Below, piece after piece: positions 20,220-31,674 of a DNA stretch of 64,000 nucleotides; the stretch's first letter is position 1; the number at the start of each line of letters is the position of its first letter. The notes under the pieces are model-generated. The model did no database searches and was not told the DNA's origin. It was given only the letters and a program-made list of their open reading frames with translations. The DNA comes from Kingdonia uniflora (Eukaryota > Streptophyta > Magnoliopsida > Ranunculales > Circaeasteraceae). The DNA is taken from the NCBI GenBank assembly GCA_014058105.1, contig JACGCM010001747.1, positions 2,418,001 to 2,482,000 on the forward strand. The letters run 5' to 3'. The position numbers and the translations under genes are program-made.

Positions 20220-21105
20220 GTGCTCCCAAAATCACCAAATGATCAAGCTATCTCCTAGCACGCCTGCCATGAACACAACCCACTTTGGGTGGTATTGCAT
20301 CGACAACCTTCCGACACAGCAAGGCCTATTTCATTATTTATATACGAACGCTCAAGCAGCCAAAGAAGTTGATTGGCTTCTCTCAAACTCATTTTACGAT
20401 ATTGAACCATCAGCTTTCAAATTAACTCCAAACCTCCCGCCAATTGGTCCATTGCTTGGAACAAATCTCTCAGGGGAAATCATAGGTAATTTCTGGTCTG
20501 AGGACTCTAGTTGCGTGGAATGGTTCGATAAACAAGCTCCCTGTTCTGTCATATACATCGCATTTGGAAGCATTACAGTTTTTAACCAGCATCAGTTCCA
20601 CGAACTTGCAATTGGTATTGAACTTATCGGTCAACCTTTCTTATGGGTCGTGAGACCTGACTTAACCGATGGCTCAGCGGCCACCTATCCAGATGGTTTT
20701 CAAGAAAGGATTGCTATACGTGGGAAAATTGTAAGTTGGGCGCCCCAGCAGAAGGTGCTGGCATATCCTTATATCTCCCTCTTCATAACCCATTGTGGTT
20801 GGAACTCAACGATGGAAGGGTTAAGCATGGGAGTTCCCTTTCTCTGCTGGCCTTACTTTGCCGACCAGTTCCTCAACCAGAGTTACATTTCCGATATTTG
20901 GAAGGTTGGACTGCAGTTAAATGTGGGAGATGACGGGATCATCTCAAGTGTAAAATCTATAAGAAGTTTAAGGATTTAATTGATGATGAGACGATAAGAA
21001 CAAGAGCTCTATAAATGAAGGAGAAGACAAATAGAAATTTAACTACAAAAGGGTCTTCCTTGAAAATTTTCAATGATTTTCTTCAGGCCATGAAGGGAAG
21101 GTGAC
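20220..21105 (+). pseudogene. UDP-glycosyltransferase (UGT83-like), second exon only, 3' end broken
   Basis: Family-1 plant UGTs move sugar from UDP-sugars to small molecules in the cytosol. The reading starts after an intron-type acceptor CTCTTGCAG (to 20219), not at the ATG at 20239, and holds the C-terminal half. The 44-residue PSPG donor-sugar motif is complete at 20737-20868 (starts WAPQQ, HCGWNS in the middle, Trp at position 22, final DQ), which in this family favours UDP-glucose. After about 20950 a frameshift and then a stop near 21012 break the last helix, whose remains (GSSLKIFNDFLQAMKG) end at 21102. No N-terminal exon is visible upstream. The style resembles UGT83A1. Confidence 0.85.
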
Positions 21106-22907
21106 TGGACTATTCCAACTAAATGATACCATTTTAAATGTTTTTAGTTCATTTGTTTATCTATAAATGACTAAATGCAAATATCAATGTAGGCAGAAGA
21201 CTGATGTTCCTCGCTTGAGTTTATCCGCTTATCAATAAGATTTACCCTTGGTCTCTGCAATTCCCCTATTCCTGCCATTTGTTCAAATCATAGTTTTGTT
21301 AGGTTGTGAAATCGGTGTTTTCGATAATGTGAGGATAAGGGCTGCAAAATTATAAACCTATTTATCTCCCCTTCTTCCATAAAGAACTCTAATGTTGAGA
21401 GAGAGAGAGAGAGAGAGAGAGAACCGTAAACCTCGTGTTCTTTATCTTCATGTTTGTGTATGCGTATTTGTTGATTGTTTCATTAAATGCTTCTTAGACA
21501 TGTTTATTACGTAATTGCTTTGCAGCCAGTGAATTCCGTGAACCTGTCCAACAAGTTTATACTCATATTCCTTCCAAACTAATCAACTGAGGTGAAGCAG
21601 GAATATTTTGTTCCTAGATATAATGGAATATGATGATTGTGAAAAACTTTCTCGTGATCTTTGTTTGTATAAAAGGGAGTTAAGACATATAAGGATCCAA
21701 GACAGCTATTAAATACATACAAAATATATGTTTATTTAAACAATCTTGACTTTGTAAAGCCCTTACTATCTCTCTCAAGTTAGCTATCAAACATATATAG
21801 AAAATACGGATATTAAGCTCATGGGATAGATATGTGCCAAAAAAATTAACCAATTTCTAATAACAAAGAAAGGGCTTGAGATGTAACTATAGATGACTCA
21901 TGACACAAAGTCCCTCTTTTTCTTTTCTCTTTTGAAATATTGAAACTGACAGAAGCCTCAAATAATTACAAACCTTGACTTAAATAGAAAGTTACTGGAA
22001 ATCTAGCCATACCAATGAATAATGGCAAAACAGTAAACTATAATACTAATTAGATCAGAAAATTACCAAACCAATAAAGTGCAAGTCCTACAGGATCCCC
22101 TAGAATATCCTCGCCCAGATTTTGATATGCAAAAATATCATAAGACATTTGACTTAGTTTTCATTTAAATGTAGCAAGAAAACAATAAGAACTAAAATAG
22201 GAAAATCCCCAAGTATGTGTACTGAGGTTTTCCTATAAAGTCTACTTTGATCATAGTAATCTATTGCAGCCTGGTGGACAATGGAATCAACCACTCTGTA
22301 GCAGGGTATGTGAAAATAACATGCGAAATGGGGAAATAAAAGTAAGAGCATAGATCAATATATAAATACTAACATTAGTAGTATGAGATTTAAATCTCAT
22401 CTGATAAACTAACTAGTACACTACAATATGATGGGAACCAACTCCTCAGATATTTATGGCAGTTCTAGACCAGCATCAACCTTAAACTATTTCAAATCAG
22501 TGATTGATACATTAGATTACATTCAACTTTAAGTCATCAAAACTCATTTCAAATCTATCAGTTTCCAGGTTGCTTATAAGAGGCCGGTGTTCCTTCTTAT
22601 TATTTTTCAATAAGATTATCTGCCCTAATTTTCATTATCTTTAAGAACCATAAATCTACTGCCCTAATTTTTCAGGATCTGACGCACAGGGGGCATTTGC
22701 TTCGTATCAAATTTATTTCCCGGTCTCTTATTTTTTGAAAGACAGTAATCTGCATTGCTGTAAATTGCATAAATATAGATGAAGCTACAAGAGAACAAAA
22801 AGGAGAGACTTGTGCATCTCCAACAAGGAAAGACCAATAACTCGAAGAAGCAAAGAAAAAACAACAGCAAACAACCATCCTTCAATATCAAGAACCAACA
22901 GGTGGAG
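21106..22907. other. Spacer between two UGT pseudogenes
   Basis: About 1.8 kb without recognisable coding sequence. It includes a (GA)n microsatellite at 21397-21422. I see no transposon ends. Confidence 0.5.
21397..21422 (+). repeat. (GA)13 microsatellite
   Basis: Uninterrupted GA dinucleotide run of 26 bp. Confidence 0.95.
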
Positions 22908-24010
22908 CATGTGAAAGTATCCTTCTACCTAACCACTAGAGACTCAAGGCCATGTAATTCTTCCTCTCATGGAGCTATCACAGAATTTAGCTGAACATGG
23001 CGTCAAAATCATATTTGCGAATACAGAGTTCGGTCACAAACTACTCATGTTTTCCCTACCTGAGAGCTCAAAAAGACAGCAACAAATTCATCTAGTCTCG
23101 ATCCCAGATGGCATGAAACCAGGGGAAGATCGGAATAATCTGGACAAACTATGTGATTCTATCTTAAGAGTCATGCCCACATATTTAAAAAGACTTGATT
23201 GAAAAGATCAATGGATCTTCAGACAGTAAGATAACATGTGTTATAGCATATGAGTTTATGGGCTGAGCAGTGGGAGTTGCTAAGAAGATGGGAATTGCCC
23301 AAGCATCATTTTGGACTAGTTCAGCAGCACTTAGAGCCTTGACTCTGCACATTCCCAAGTTGATTGAGAAAGGAATCATCAATGAGAAAGGTATGAGCAA
23401 CTCTAGTATTTGTATACCAAAGTTTCATCGACAATCTAAAAGTATATTGATATGATTGTTATCACACTTTTGACAATATCCTTACTTGGATCAACTGGAA
23501 ATATTGAAACTTTATTGTAGGAACACCCATAAAGCACCAAACGCTCCAGCTCTCATCTACAATGCCTTCCCTAAAAACAACCCACATCGGGCGAGCATGC
23601 ATGGGTGACCCGTTCACAAAGCATGCCATGTTTCAAACTATGTACGCAAATATGCTATCCGCCCACAAAAGAAGCAGATTGGCTTATTTGCAACTCATTT
23701 TTCGATGTTGAACAATCAGCTTACTATTTGAATCCTAATCTCCTACCAGTTGGTCCATTGCTTGCAAGCAATAACTGAGAACAAATTGCCAAACACTTTT
23801 GGCCCGAGGACTCAACTTGTCTGCAATGGCTTGACCAACAAGCTCCCTCCTCTGTTATCTATATTGCCTTTGGAAGCTTCGCGGTTTTGAACCAGCGACA
23901 GTTCAATGAGCTGGCATTTGGACTTGAACTTTGTAGTCACCCGTTCGTATGGGCTGTTCGACCAGATTTTTCCCCTGGTGTATCACATAACAGAAAAATA
24001 TTCCCAAGTT
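22908..24010 (+). pseudogene. UDP-glycosyltransferase (UGT83-like) pseudogene lacking the PSPG box
   Basis: Complement of the first UGT copy: here the acceptor-binding half is present. Exon 1 (about 22935-23390) shows GHVILPLMELSQNLAEHGVK, LVSIPDGMKPGEDRNN and, after stops and a frameshift near 23200-23270, GIAQASFWTSSAALRALTLH. A donor GTATGAGC and an acceptor TTGTAG near 23520 bracket an intron. Exon 2 keeps GPLLASN, WPEDSTCLQWLDQQAPSS and VIYIAFGSFAVLNQRQFNEL, then stops near 23985 before the PSPG motif. In-frame stops are present (for example near 23780). It cannot make an active enzyme. Confidence 0.85.
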
Positions 24011-25338
24011 TTTAGCTGTGAACGGGCTCTCTGCCCCTCTACTCAGATTTACTCATGGATACTAGATGGAGAGTCATAGTATCTATAATCCAAACTCAAT
24101 AAGAACAGAGTCCCTTCTCTCTTGTAAGTGCTGCATCCCTAATGCCTGCATGAGCGCTAGCCTGCGAGCCAACATGGGGCGAGTTGTGGGTGTAATGCAG
24201 GTAACTCAAAATCTCCCAATGTTTTCCATTTCAGTATGAGTCCAAATGAAACAGGCAGGTCTGCAGATTTGAGTAAAGCTTGATGCATGTGAAATAACAT
24301 GCTAAGTTGTAAATTGTAAATAGCTATGAGGGAATCCCTTCAATATTTATGGAGTACAAAGTTGTTGATTAAAGTAATTTAGACAGTGTGTTTATTTTGT
24401 AAGTGATTATACACACAGAGATACAAAAACTGAGGAATAAATAATACTTCCATACTCATCTGCTTAAGATGCGGAAATGCTTAGGAAATTAATCAGAGGC
24501 AACAATCAACGGTTGCGGATCGCCAAATTTTATTCTTTAACAAACTATTTAGTAGCCAAAAACACAAGTAAAACACAAGTTACAGAGAATCAACGGTATA
24601 AACACAAGTTATAGAGAATCAAGTTACAGAGCATAAACAGCATAGGCAAACATATTGAGAGAAAAAATCAGAAATTGAGGATACCTTGATCTCAATGCGT
24701 CTCCTTTAAGGATTCCGTACTAAATCTCGATTTTAGTATTTTGATTACACAATTACTCGAACCAAACAAAGCCCTAACAACAATTCATCGATCATAACTC
24801 AAAGAAAGCGATTGAAAACTGTTAGAGTGAGAGAGAAAAAAAAGGGATCGAAGAGAAGAGAGTTTGTAATATTAAGCTGACGATACTATGGTACGGGATG
24901 ATACATATTAAACTGATTCGAGTAACATCGAGATCTAGTTCTGAAATAAACGGCGAAAATGGACGGCCGAAACCCAATAAAAAGGATGACCTATTCCTTT
25001 TTTATTATAGATAGATGTTTTATTTAAGAAGAAACAATACGTGCAATTGTGCAAAATTCTTTCCTAAATACTCTCTAACTTTCAAATGCATTTGAGAATA
25101 TCAAAAGCATCTCATTTATACCCTTACATTAATATATTGAGAAACTTATGACAATTAACCAATGCAAAAAACATTGTTAAAGAGGTAGATGAAAAAAAAA
25201 ATACTATATTACTAAAATACTTTATTCCCTCTTGATATTGAAATATTTAATGGAAAAAAAAGTCTTACAATGTCCTACCGGAACTAAAAGCAATCAAAAC
25301 AGATTAATACCAGGTATCGAACATATAAAGCTTTTCCA
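24011..25338. other. Intergenic, no gene recognised
   Basis: About 1.3 kb of AT-rich sequence with no convincing coding region or transposon terminus. Confidence 0.5.
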
Positions 25339-25941
25339 TGTTAGGGTCCGAGCCCCCATTGCACCGATATTGTCCCCACCTTTTACCACCTTGTTGGGTT
25401 GGGCTAGATGTGGGGTTTTATTCTTAAAAGGCATCGGTGCAATTTAATAGTCTGTATCTTCTTATATTCTTGTGTGAACTACATCTTCTACCCGATGTAG
25501 GACTAACTTTGATCCACCGATCTTAACAATCTCTATCATGGATCAAACACCGTTAGTTAACAACCATCCATTTTGAGCTTCACAGAAGCGAACATGAACT
25601 TCACCTCGAACGATAACCGTTCACTACCACCGCACATCAATAATTTATTTTGAGCTTCACGGAGAGAGAACATGAGTTCCACCTCGAACTATTGGAGAGA
25701 CGTGCTGATACGTTAAGATACGCCCAACCAAACCATCGGCTCTGATACCACTTGTTAGGGCCCGAGCTCCCATTGCACCGATACTGTCCCCACCTTTACC
25801 ACCTAGTTGGGTTGGGCTAGGTGTGGGGTTTTATTCTTAAAAGACCTCGATGAAATTTAATAGTTTGTATCTTCTTATATCCTTGTGTGAACTACATCAT
25901 CTACCCGATGTGACACTAACTTTGATCTACCGATCTTAGCA
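25339..25941 (-). mobile_element. TRIM (miniature LTR retrotransposon), complete, TSD TTCCA
   Basis: Two direct repeats (25339-25528 and 25753-25941, about 190 bp each, TGTTAG...TTAACA ends) flank only 224 bp. TTCCA occurs immediately outside both ends (25334-25338 and 25942-25946), a perfect 5-bp target-site duplication. The initiator tRNA-Met primer-binding site GCTCTGATACCA (reverse complement) is at 25739-25750, two bases from the right LTR, so the element is transcribed leftward. No coding capacity: size and layout define a terminal-repeat retrotransposon in miniature, mobilised in trans. The two LTRs differ at about 18 positions by my count. The interior contains two copies of a 45-bp unit around TTTTGAGCTTCAC. 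Confidence 0.92.
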
Positions 25942-25946
25942 TTCCA

Positions 25947-27509
25947 GACCTTCATTTTAAGGTAGATTTTCACTATAGCTCGTTATGGAATTTTACAACT
26001 CCTAAGAATAGAATCTGGGATTCTAAAATCAAAATATGGCCTTTGAACCCATATGATCATTATTATATGCCCCTTCTTTTAGGGAAGGAAAGAGGGGAGT
26101 GAGGGAAATCATTTACGTCTCCAATTGGTTGTGTAATCTTACTTACATCTGTCATTACTAGTTATGGACATACTGCCTTAAAGCACAAAGTAGATTTTTT
26201 TGTAGAATTGTAGTACTAGCTCTTAATATGGATATTTTTCTACTCTGTAGATTAAGAGAAGTACATACATAAGGTTTAGCAGAGTTCATTAGCTTAGAAC
26301 TTGCTTGCAAAGAATCAATTCTAGAATTACTCTTGAATAGGGGGTTTTTAAGAAGAATGTTGTTAGTATTAACACTACAGTTGCGTATAAAACTAAATCT
26401 CTACAATAGATAGGGCACAAAATGAAATTTCAAAAACTCATTTCTTGTTTACTTATTTTCAGACTTCTTCAATGAGCGGCAATATTTCCTATCGGAGTCT
26501 TCACATTGGAACTGGAGCTTGAGTATTCTACTTCAAGTTATGTTGAAAGACTAATCCCTAAACTGGGATGCTTATCACCAAGCGTTGTTTATTTCTGGAT
26601 CATTACTCATTTTTATTGATCAAACCTACAGTTAAGCCTTCACGAGTTTGTGGCTTCCTGAGAGCAGTATGGGGAGGGAATTCTCAGGGACAGTTTATTT
26701 GTGGGGGGGGGGGGGGGGGGGGTATATACACATAGCGGGATTGAACTTAACGTTCCTCGGTGAAAGAAAGTAGGTTGAGTGGCTCTACATTGTACAAGCA
26801 AGCCCCGAGTAAAGCTATGGAGATAAACCAACATACCAAGACACACCTCCCATTTCTTCTAGTTTATCACATAGGTAGAACAATATGCAATTCTAAGCAT
26901 AATCCATTGTTAATACAACCTAAATTTGACTACATAACCAAATAACAGACCATAATCCAATCCCAAACAAAGGGTATTCAGTAGTCAACACAAAAACATA
27001 ACTACACCATCAATGAGAACTACAAAGCAATGTAGATACAAATCCTTACCAGAGAAGAAATGATACCCTTTTGGATCCCAAGTTATTAAGAATCAAATTT
27101 GATAGAACTTATGACACCAAAAATGGTAGTTAGAAACATAGAGTCATCAGTTGGTATGAACTATGAAGTGAAGAGCATAGGATGTGTAAAATCTTACAGT
27201 TATGAGTTTATAGTCAACTGAACCACATGAAATTGATTTGGTTGAGATCAATCTTTCAAATCAGGATAACCCAACCCAACCCAAATCTCTCTATCTCTCT
27301 AACTCCACCAATTCGAGAATCCAACCACTGAGAGATGATACTGAAACTGAAGAACATTTTATTTGTCCAGAAAATCTGTTTGAGCTGAGAACATGTTTAT
27401 GGAAATAACATGTGATGCACATGTTTTTTTTTAAAGCAAAGATACATATGGTTGGTGAGACCAGTATACTAATAAGTATATTAGTATTGACATAATAAAA
27501 ATTGGTTAG
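25947..27509. other. Intergenic, no gene recognised
   Basis: About 1.5 kb of non-coding sequence with a 20-base G run at 26703-26722. No transposon structure was paired here. Confidence 0.5.
26703..26722 (+). repeat. Poly-G run of 20
   Basis: Twenty consecutive G residues after GT, followed by TATATACA. Such runs are rare in plant nuclear DNA and prone to sequencing-length error. Confidence 0.9.
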
Positions 27510-27521
27510 GTTTGACTAAAA

Positions 27522-27912
27522 CTCTTTTTTATTTTATTTTAAGGTAAGCTGGCTTTAGGGATCCGTAACCACAGAGTAACCAATCCCCGAAGGCCACCAC
27601 AAGTCCCGAAGGGTGAAGGCTCCGAAGAGGTACAAAGCCCGAAGGCGACAAGCCCGAAGGCCCACAAGACAACCCAAAGGTAAGCCGGTTTTAGGGATCC
27701 GTAACCACAAAGTAACCAAGTCCCGAAGGGCATTCAAATCCCGAAGGCCACCACAAGCCCCGAAGGGTGAAGGCTCAGAAGAGGTACAAAGCCCGAAGGC
27801 CCACAAGACAACCCAAATGATTTACCCCCAATTCTCATCCCATAGGGGTTTGAACTCATGATCTTTCATGGAGTGGAGGGTCACACAGCCATTAAACCAA
27901 GAGCTCAGTGGT
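27522..27912 (-). mobile_element. tRNA-derived SINE, complete, with 12-bp target-site duplication
   Basis: Flanked by GTTTGACTAAAA (27510-27521) and GTTTGGCTAAAA (27913-27924), a 12-bp duplication with one mismatch. On the minus strand the right end is a tRNA-like head with an A-box-like TGGTTTAATGGC (about 27894-27883) and a B-box-like GAGTTCAAACCCC (about 27857-27845), and the left end is an A-rich tail (AAAATAAAATAAAAAAG, about 27541-27525). These are the features of a plant SINE transcribed by RNA polymerase III and moved by LINE machinery. The body contains two tandem copies of a 138-bp unit (27542-27678, 27679-27817) rich in CCCGAAGG words. No coding capacity. Confidence 0.85.
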
Positions 27913-27924
27913 GTTTGGCTAAAA

Positions 27925-28689
27925 ATCAATGTTTCCATCCATGCCCACATTGTTTTACTTAACCTTCATTTTGGATCTTACCAGTTGCCACACCGGTACA
28001 CCCATCATCCGAAAGCCAATGAATGTTGGATTTGGTAGGTATGTTGGTATGGGATCGGCTTGACTATCACAATATTGGCTAAAGATTTGACGATAGGCAA
28101 GGTCGGGTAATCAATCACTTACCTAAGCTTTTTGATACAAAAAATAAGAAGAAAAAACTGACCCGCTCCATCGGATACATCCCATTTTTGTTGTTGTAGA
28201 AGATAGTCCAGCAAGGGCGACCTGAGAACTCATGAACATAAGTAATACAGCTAGTAAACCAATCTTACTTTTAAGTTCATGTGCTCTTCAGGACGCTCAT
28301 GTTGATCTCATTCACTGTGCCTTAACTTTACTACTAGCGGTTTCATGTTATATAACTTAACTTAGAAGAGATGTACTTTGCGGTCTACATTTATGTACTG
28401 CAAAGTTGTAATAATTAAGGATGAGTACTTCATCAAGGGAAAAGAGAGTACAGTTTGTACTCTACAAGAAGAATTGTGTACTATAATGTAACAACATAAC
28501 ATGGCTTTGATACCCCCAAAAGGATGTTTCCTAAACTATGCTTGGCTAAAATAATGGTGTGGCTAACTAGCTTCCACTACACCCTATCCACCACCTCACA
28601 GTCTTGTACCTTGCGAGTTGCAGAGTTTCCCCTTGCCCCCTCTTATCTCTACTTTCTACGCACCTTTTAAAACCAAAATATGCACTGAG
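27925..28689. other. Intergenic, no gene recognised
   Basis: Some 760 bp without a recognisable gene or element end; its right part leads into a copia remnant. Confidence 0.45.
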
Positions 28690-28979
28690 TCAAGGTTTGG
28701 ACTGATGTTGACAATGCAGGTTCATTATACCAGTCTCTCTTCTTATAATGCTCTATTATGACAGTAAATCTGCTATTAGCATTTTGGGTAATCTGGTGCA
28801 GCATGATCGTACCAGACACATTAAGGTTGATAGGTACTTTCTACATGAGAAGCTTAAATCTAGACAAATTCAGTCTTTTTATGTTTCTACTTCGCAACAA
28901 CTTGCAAAATTTCTCTCGAAGGCTATTAGAGTTAAGAGTGTTTTTATGTCATCAACAATTGCGGTGTTTAATCTTTAAT
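28690..28979 (+). pseudogene. Copia RNase H 3' fragment
   Basis: Reads YYDSKSAISILGNLVQHDRT, RHIKVDRYFLHEKLK and FYVSTSQQLAKFLSKAI, the end of a copia RNase H domain. The wording is close to the minus-strand copia split by the gypsy element near 57800 and 62510, so the two probably belong to one family. Only this 3' piece remains. Confidence 0.8.
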
Positions 28980-30089
28980 GAAAGGTTTATGGTTTGGAGT
29001 TTGGAGTTTCTATTTTCACTTATCCTATCATGCGCAACCACGGGTCACAGAAGATTGTTACCGAAGTTTAGCAAAAAGTTATTAAATGACATTTTCTGAC
29101 CCTTTAATAAAAAACATACAACACATAAGTCTATTGCTTGATTTAACATACTTTATAGTTGTTTCAGACACTCATGTATTGATCATAAGATTCTATAGAA
29201 AGTCTGCCTGGCCCATCATCTGCAAAATAGTTAAGCAAATTAAACTCAATATGGTAATTACTAAAGAGGTTGATCATGCTAAAGTTTGAAAATTAGAAAC
29301 TATCAAAGATTAGTGACTTATACCTCCCCAAAGGAAGACGTGTAAAGTTGTACAACTATTAGATTTCTTAAGCTCATGTTAGATGTCAAAATTAGTTTGT
29401 TGGTCAATGAGATGCTTAATAGTTTCTCGAGTGTTTAACAGTTCTATTGAGATGCTTAGTTTTTTTGTGTTGCTTATATTCTGATCTATTCCCTTACTTA
29501 ACCCTCTTGTGATGGCAACCACCTTACTAAGTTGGTCATTCTACATTTATATCCCAATTTGTCGCCACCTGTCACCCCTCAACACCCCTCAATATCCGCT
29601 TACGATATACCGTTCCATGAACAATTTCTTGATCTTGCCTTTCCCTTAATAATCTATGGTTATGTTAGCACAAACACCATTATGCTTATGTGGATTTTAA
29701 TAGACCATTATGTTGTATAAGCGCAAATTAGGATTCCTTTTGAGATGCCAATTTAAGCAAATAATCATTCTCTATGGAGCTTTTAAACAAATGCTTGAAG
29801 TGTAACATGGTTCTACCTCTTCATGCAATTTGGTGATGCACAAAATTAGTGTTGTCTTTGTGAAATTCACCACACCATAACAAATTTGCTTTCTGGCATT
29901 TAGAAAAGTATAATAACGTTAAGAATTATATATTACAATGAGTTTCTAGTAACATGACTATAGTTTGGAAAATCTAAAAAGCAGAAGAAAACATTCGTAT
30001 GAAAAAAATTAGGATAAAGATTATGCCCTAAGCCACAATTGTGAAGTAATAACAGATGGGACATCAAACAATAACTGCATTAATCAATC
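28980..30089. other. Intergenic, no gene recognised
   Basis: About 1.1 kb with no convincing coding region; several short open stretches look like chance. Confidence 0.45.
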
Positions 30090-30773
30090 TGCATGAACAA
30101 ATAAACACCTCTTAAGGAGATGATCGAGTCTAGTGTATACACACTATCTCCTTAAGACAGATTTACCCCTGCCACAGTGCTTTGTAGGAATGTAAGCCCA
30201 TGTCTCTCAGGATATAACGATCAGTTGCAAAAATAAGAAAATACTTCTATCTCTCTGCCAAACGAACCTTGATTACGTCTGTTTTCTCTCTTGAAAATGA
30301 CTCAAGAAAAAACTCTGAAAAACTGATGAAAATAATTAAAAACGAAGTAGGGTTATATAGAGCATAGGTGACTCCTCGCCAAGGGTCGTACCTCAAGTCA
30401 GTGCCTCTTCATCAAGAGTCACACCTTAAGGTGCATCTGTTGGAGACACCCCAACTCATACCTCAAACCCAAAAAAGTGACTAAGTATTCTAAGGAATCC
30501 CCATGTTCCCATGGCCCAAGGCCCAATCATAAACTTATAATAATAAGTGGGTTCCTAGGTCGAGCAAGCCCATGGGTAACCCATGCACCCAAGTTAGTTT
30601 GTACACTTGGGTCGCACATGAGCATGCGACCCACCAACTTTCACCCACATCACAATATGCTAAGTGTTAAACTTACTTATATAGTAGAGTTGAGCTTCCC
30701 TCATATCCAATGTGGGACTAAACACTTAGTTCTACCATTAAAGAAAAAAAAAACTCTTTTGTATTTTCCTACA
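30090..30773 (-). repeat. LTR-like sequence related to the Tork-like LTRs, minus orientation
   Basis: Read on the minus strand from 30773 it begins TGTAGGAAAA and follows the block order of the LTRs at 3704 and 9370: TTTAGTCCCACATTGGATA, CCATGGGCTTGCTC, ATTATAAGTTTATGATTGGG, GAGTTGG, and a downstream ATCTGTCTTAAGGAGAT block. No coding region adjoins, so it is a solo or isolated LTR of a sister family. Ends are approximate and no target-site duplication was found. Confidence 0.65.
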
Positions 30774-31413
30774 TTATTCCTTTAGGGTCTCCAAGGGTTC
30801 TTCAGTTTTTGAATCGAAAAGGCCAATAAAAGATGAATTGATTGATTATTCTTATGAGTTACACAGATCCTATTGAACATTAAAAATGATGGATTGAAAA
30901 ATAGAGAAATTGGGAAAGAGCATCACCGTAGGAGCGCAAAGATTGAGGTTTGTACCTTTTGGTTTATAAAACAAGGAAAAGCTTGTTAAAGATGAATTTT
31001 CTCCAGAGTTAGGAGTCAAAGCAGATGGAGAAAAAAAGAAGGAAAAAAACCGTTTCGAAAGGGTTCATAGATCATGGAGAGATTTTAGGAAGGGTTGTAT
31101 CTCTTTGATTACTATTGAACTTTATTTTTGACGGAAGAGGAAAATGAAAGAATTAAGAAAGCCACGTGTCATATTTGCGGATGCCCTCAGCGTAGGTTTT
31201 GCCTATATAATATTAGTATAGATGGTGATTCTGATTTAGATTTATATCCTTCGGGTAGCTAATTTTTAAGTACTGAGTTGAGCGGGATCAAATCGAGTAT
31301 ATATTGGTTTGAGGGCATCACTATGCGGGTGTACTTTAGATGATCTGCAAGTTTCATTTTCTAAATGTCATACATATAGTATAAGCTCTAATGAAAGAAC
31401 AATAGGTTGTACC
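30774..31413. other. Non-coding spacer
   Basis: About 640 bp between an isolated LTR and the Ale-like copia element. Nothing recognised. The last five bases GTACC (31409-31413) are the left target-site duplication of that element. Confidence 0.5.
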
Positions 31414-31582
31414 TAATAACCAACATAAGTTAGTTACAAGTTAACTGTCTAGTTACAACTGTTTAGTACAGTCTGTTATTTCTGCTAGTCTGCTAGTATA
31501 ACAGCTATATATACTTGTGTATAAACTGAGATTAATCAATGAAGAACAACCTTTAATTCTCTCTCAAGCTTCAAAGCTTTCA
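31414..31582 (+). repeat. 5' LTR of the Ale-like copia
   Basis: Starts TAATAACCAACATAAG directly after the GTACC duplication and ends GCTTTCA. Compared with the 3' LTR it lacks the initial TG, which may be a small terminal loss. Confidence 0.88.
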
Positions 31583-31674
31583 TGGTATTAGAGCCACCAA
31601 ATCCACCGATCAAACGATTCTCAAATCCCTAATTTGTCCCTGTTTTTCCCAATTTTATCTCTCCAAGCTCATCA

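Noticed and set aside
20239..20979. Intact UGT gene starting at the ATG at 20239
   Set aside because: The reading extends upstream to a splice acceptor, the N-terminal domain is absent and the C-terminus is frameshifted; the ATG is an internal Met.
22664..22994. Overlapping short reading frames on both strands before the second UGT
   Set aside because: Low-complexity, mutually overlapping frames without recognisable domains; treated as chance.
26703..26722. Functional quadruplex or regulatory meaning of the poly-G run
   Set aside because: A single homopolymer may equally be an assembly or sequencing artefact; nothing nearby supports a function.
27838..27912. tRNA gene suggested by A- and B-box-like words
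   Set aside because: The boxes are degenerate, no cloverleaf could be drawn, and target-site duplications plus an A-rich tail show a SINE head.
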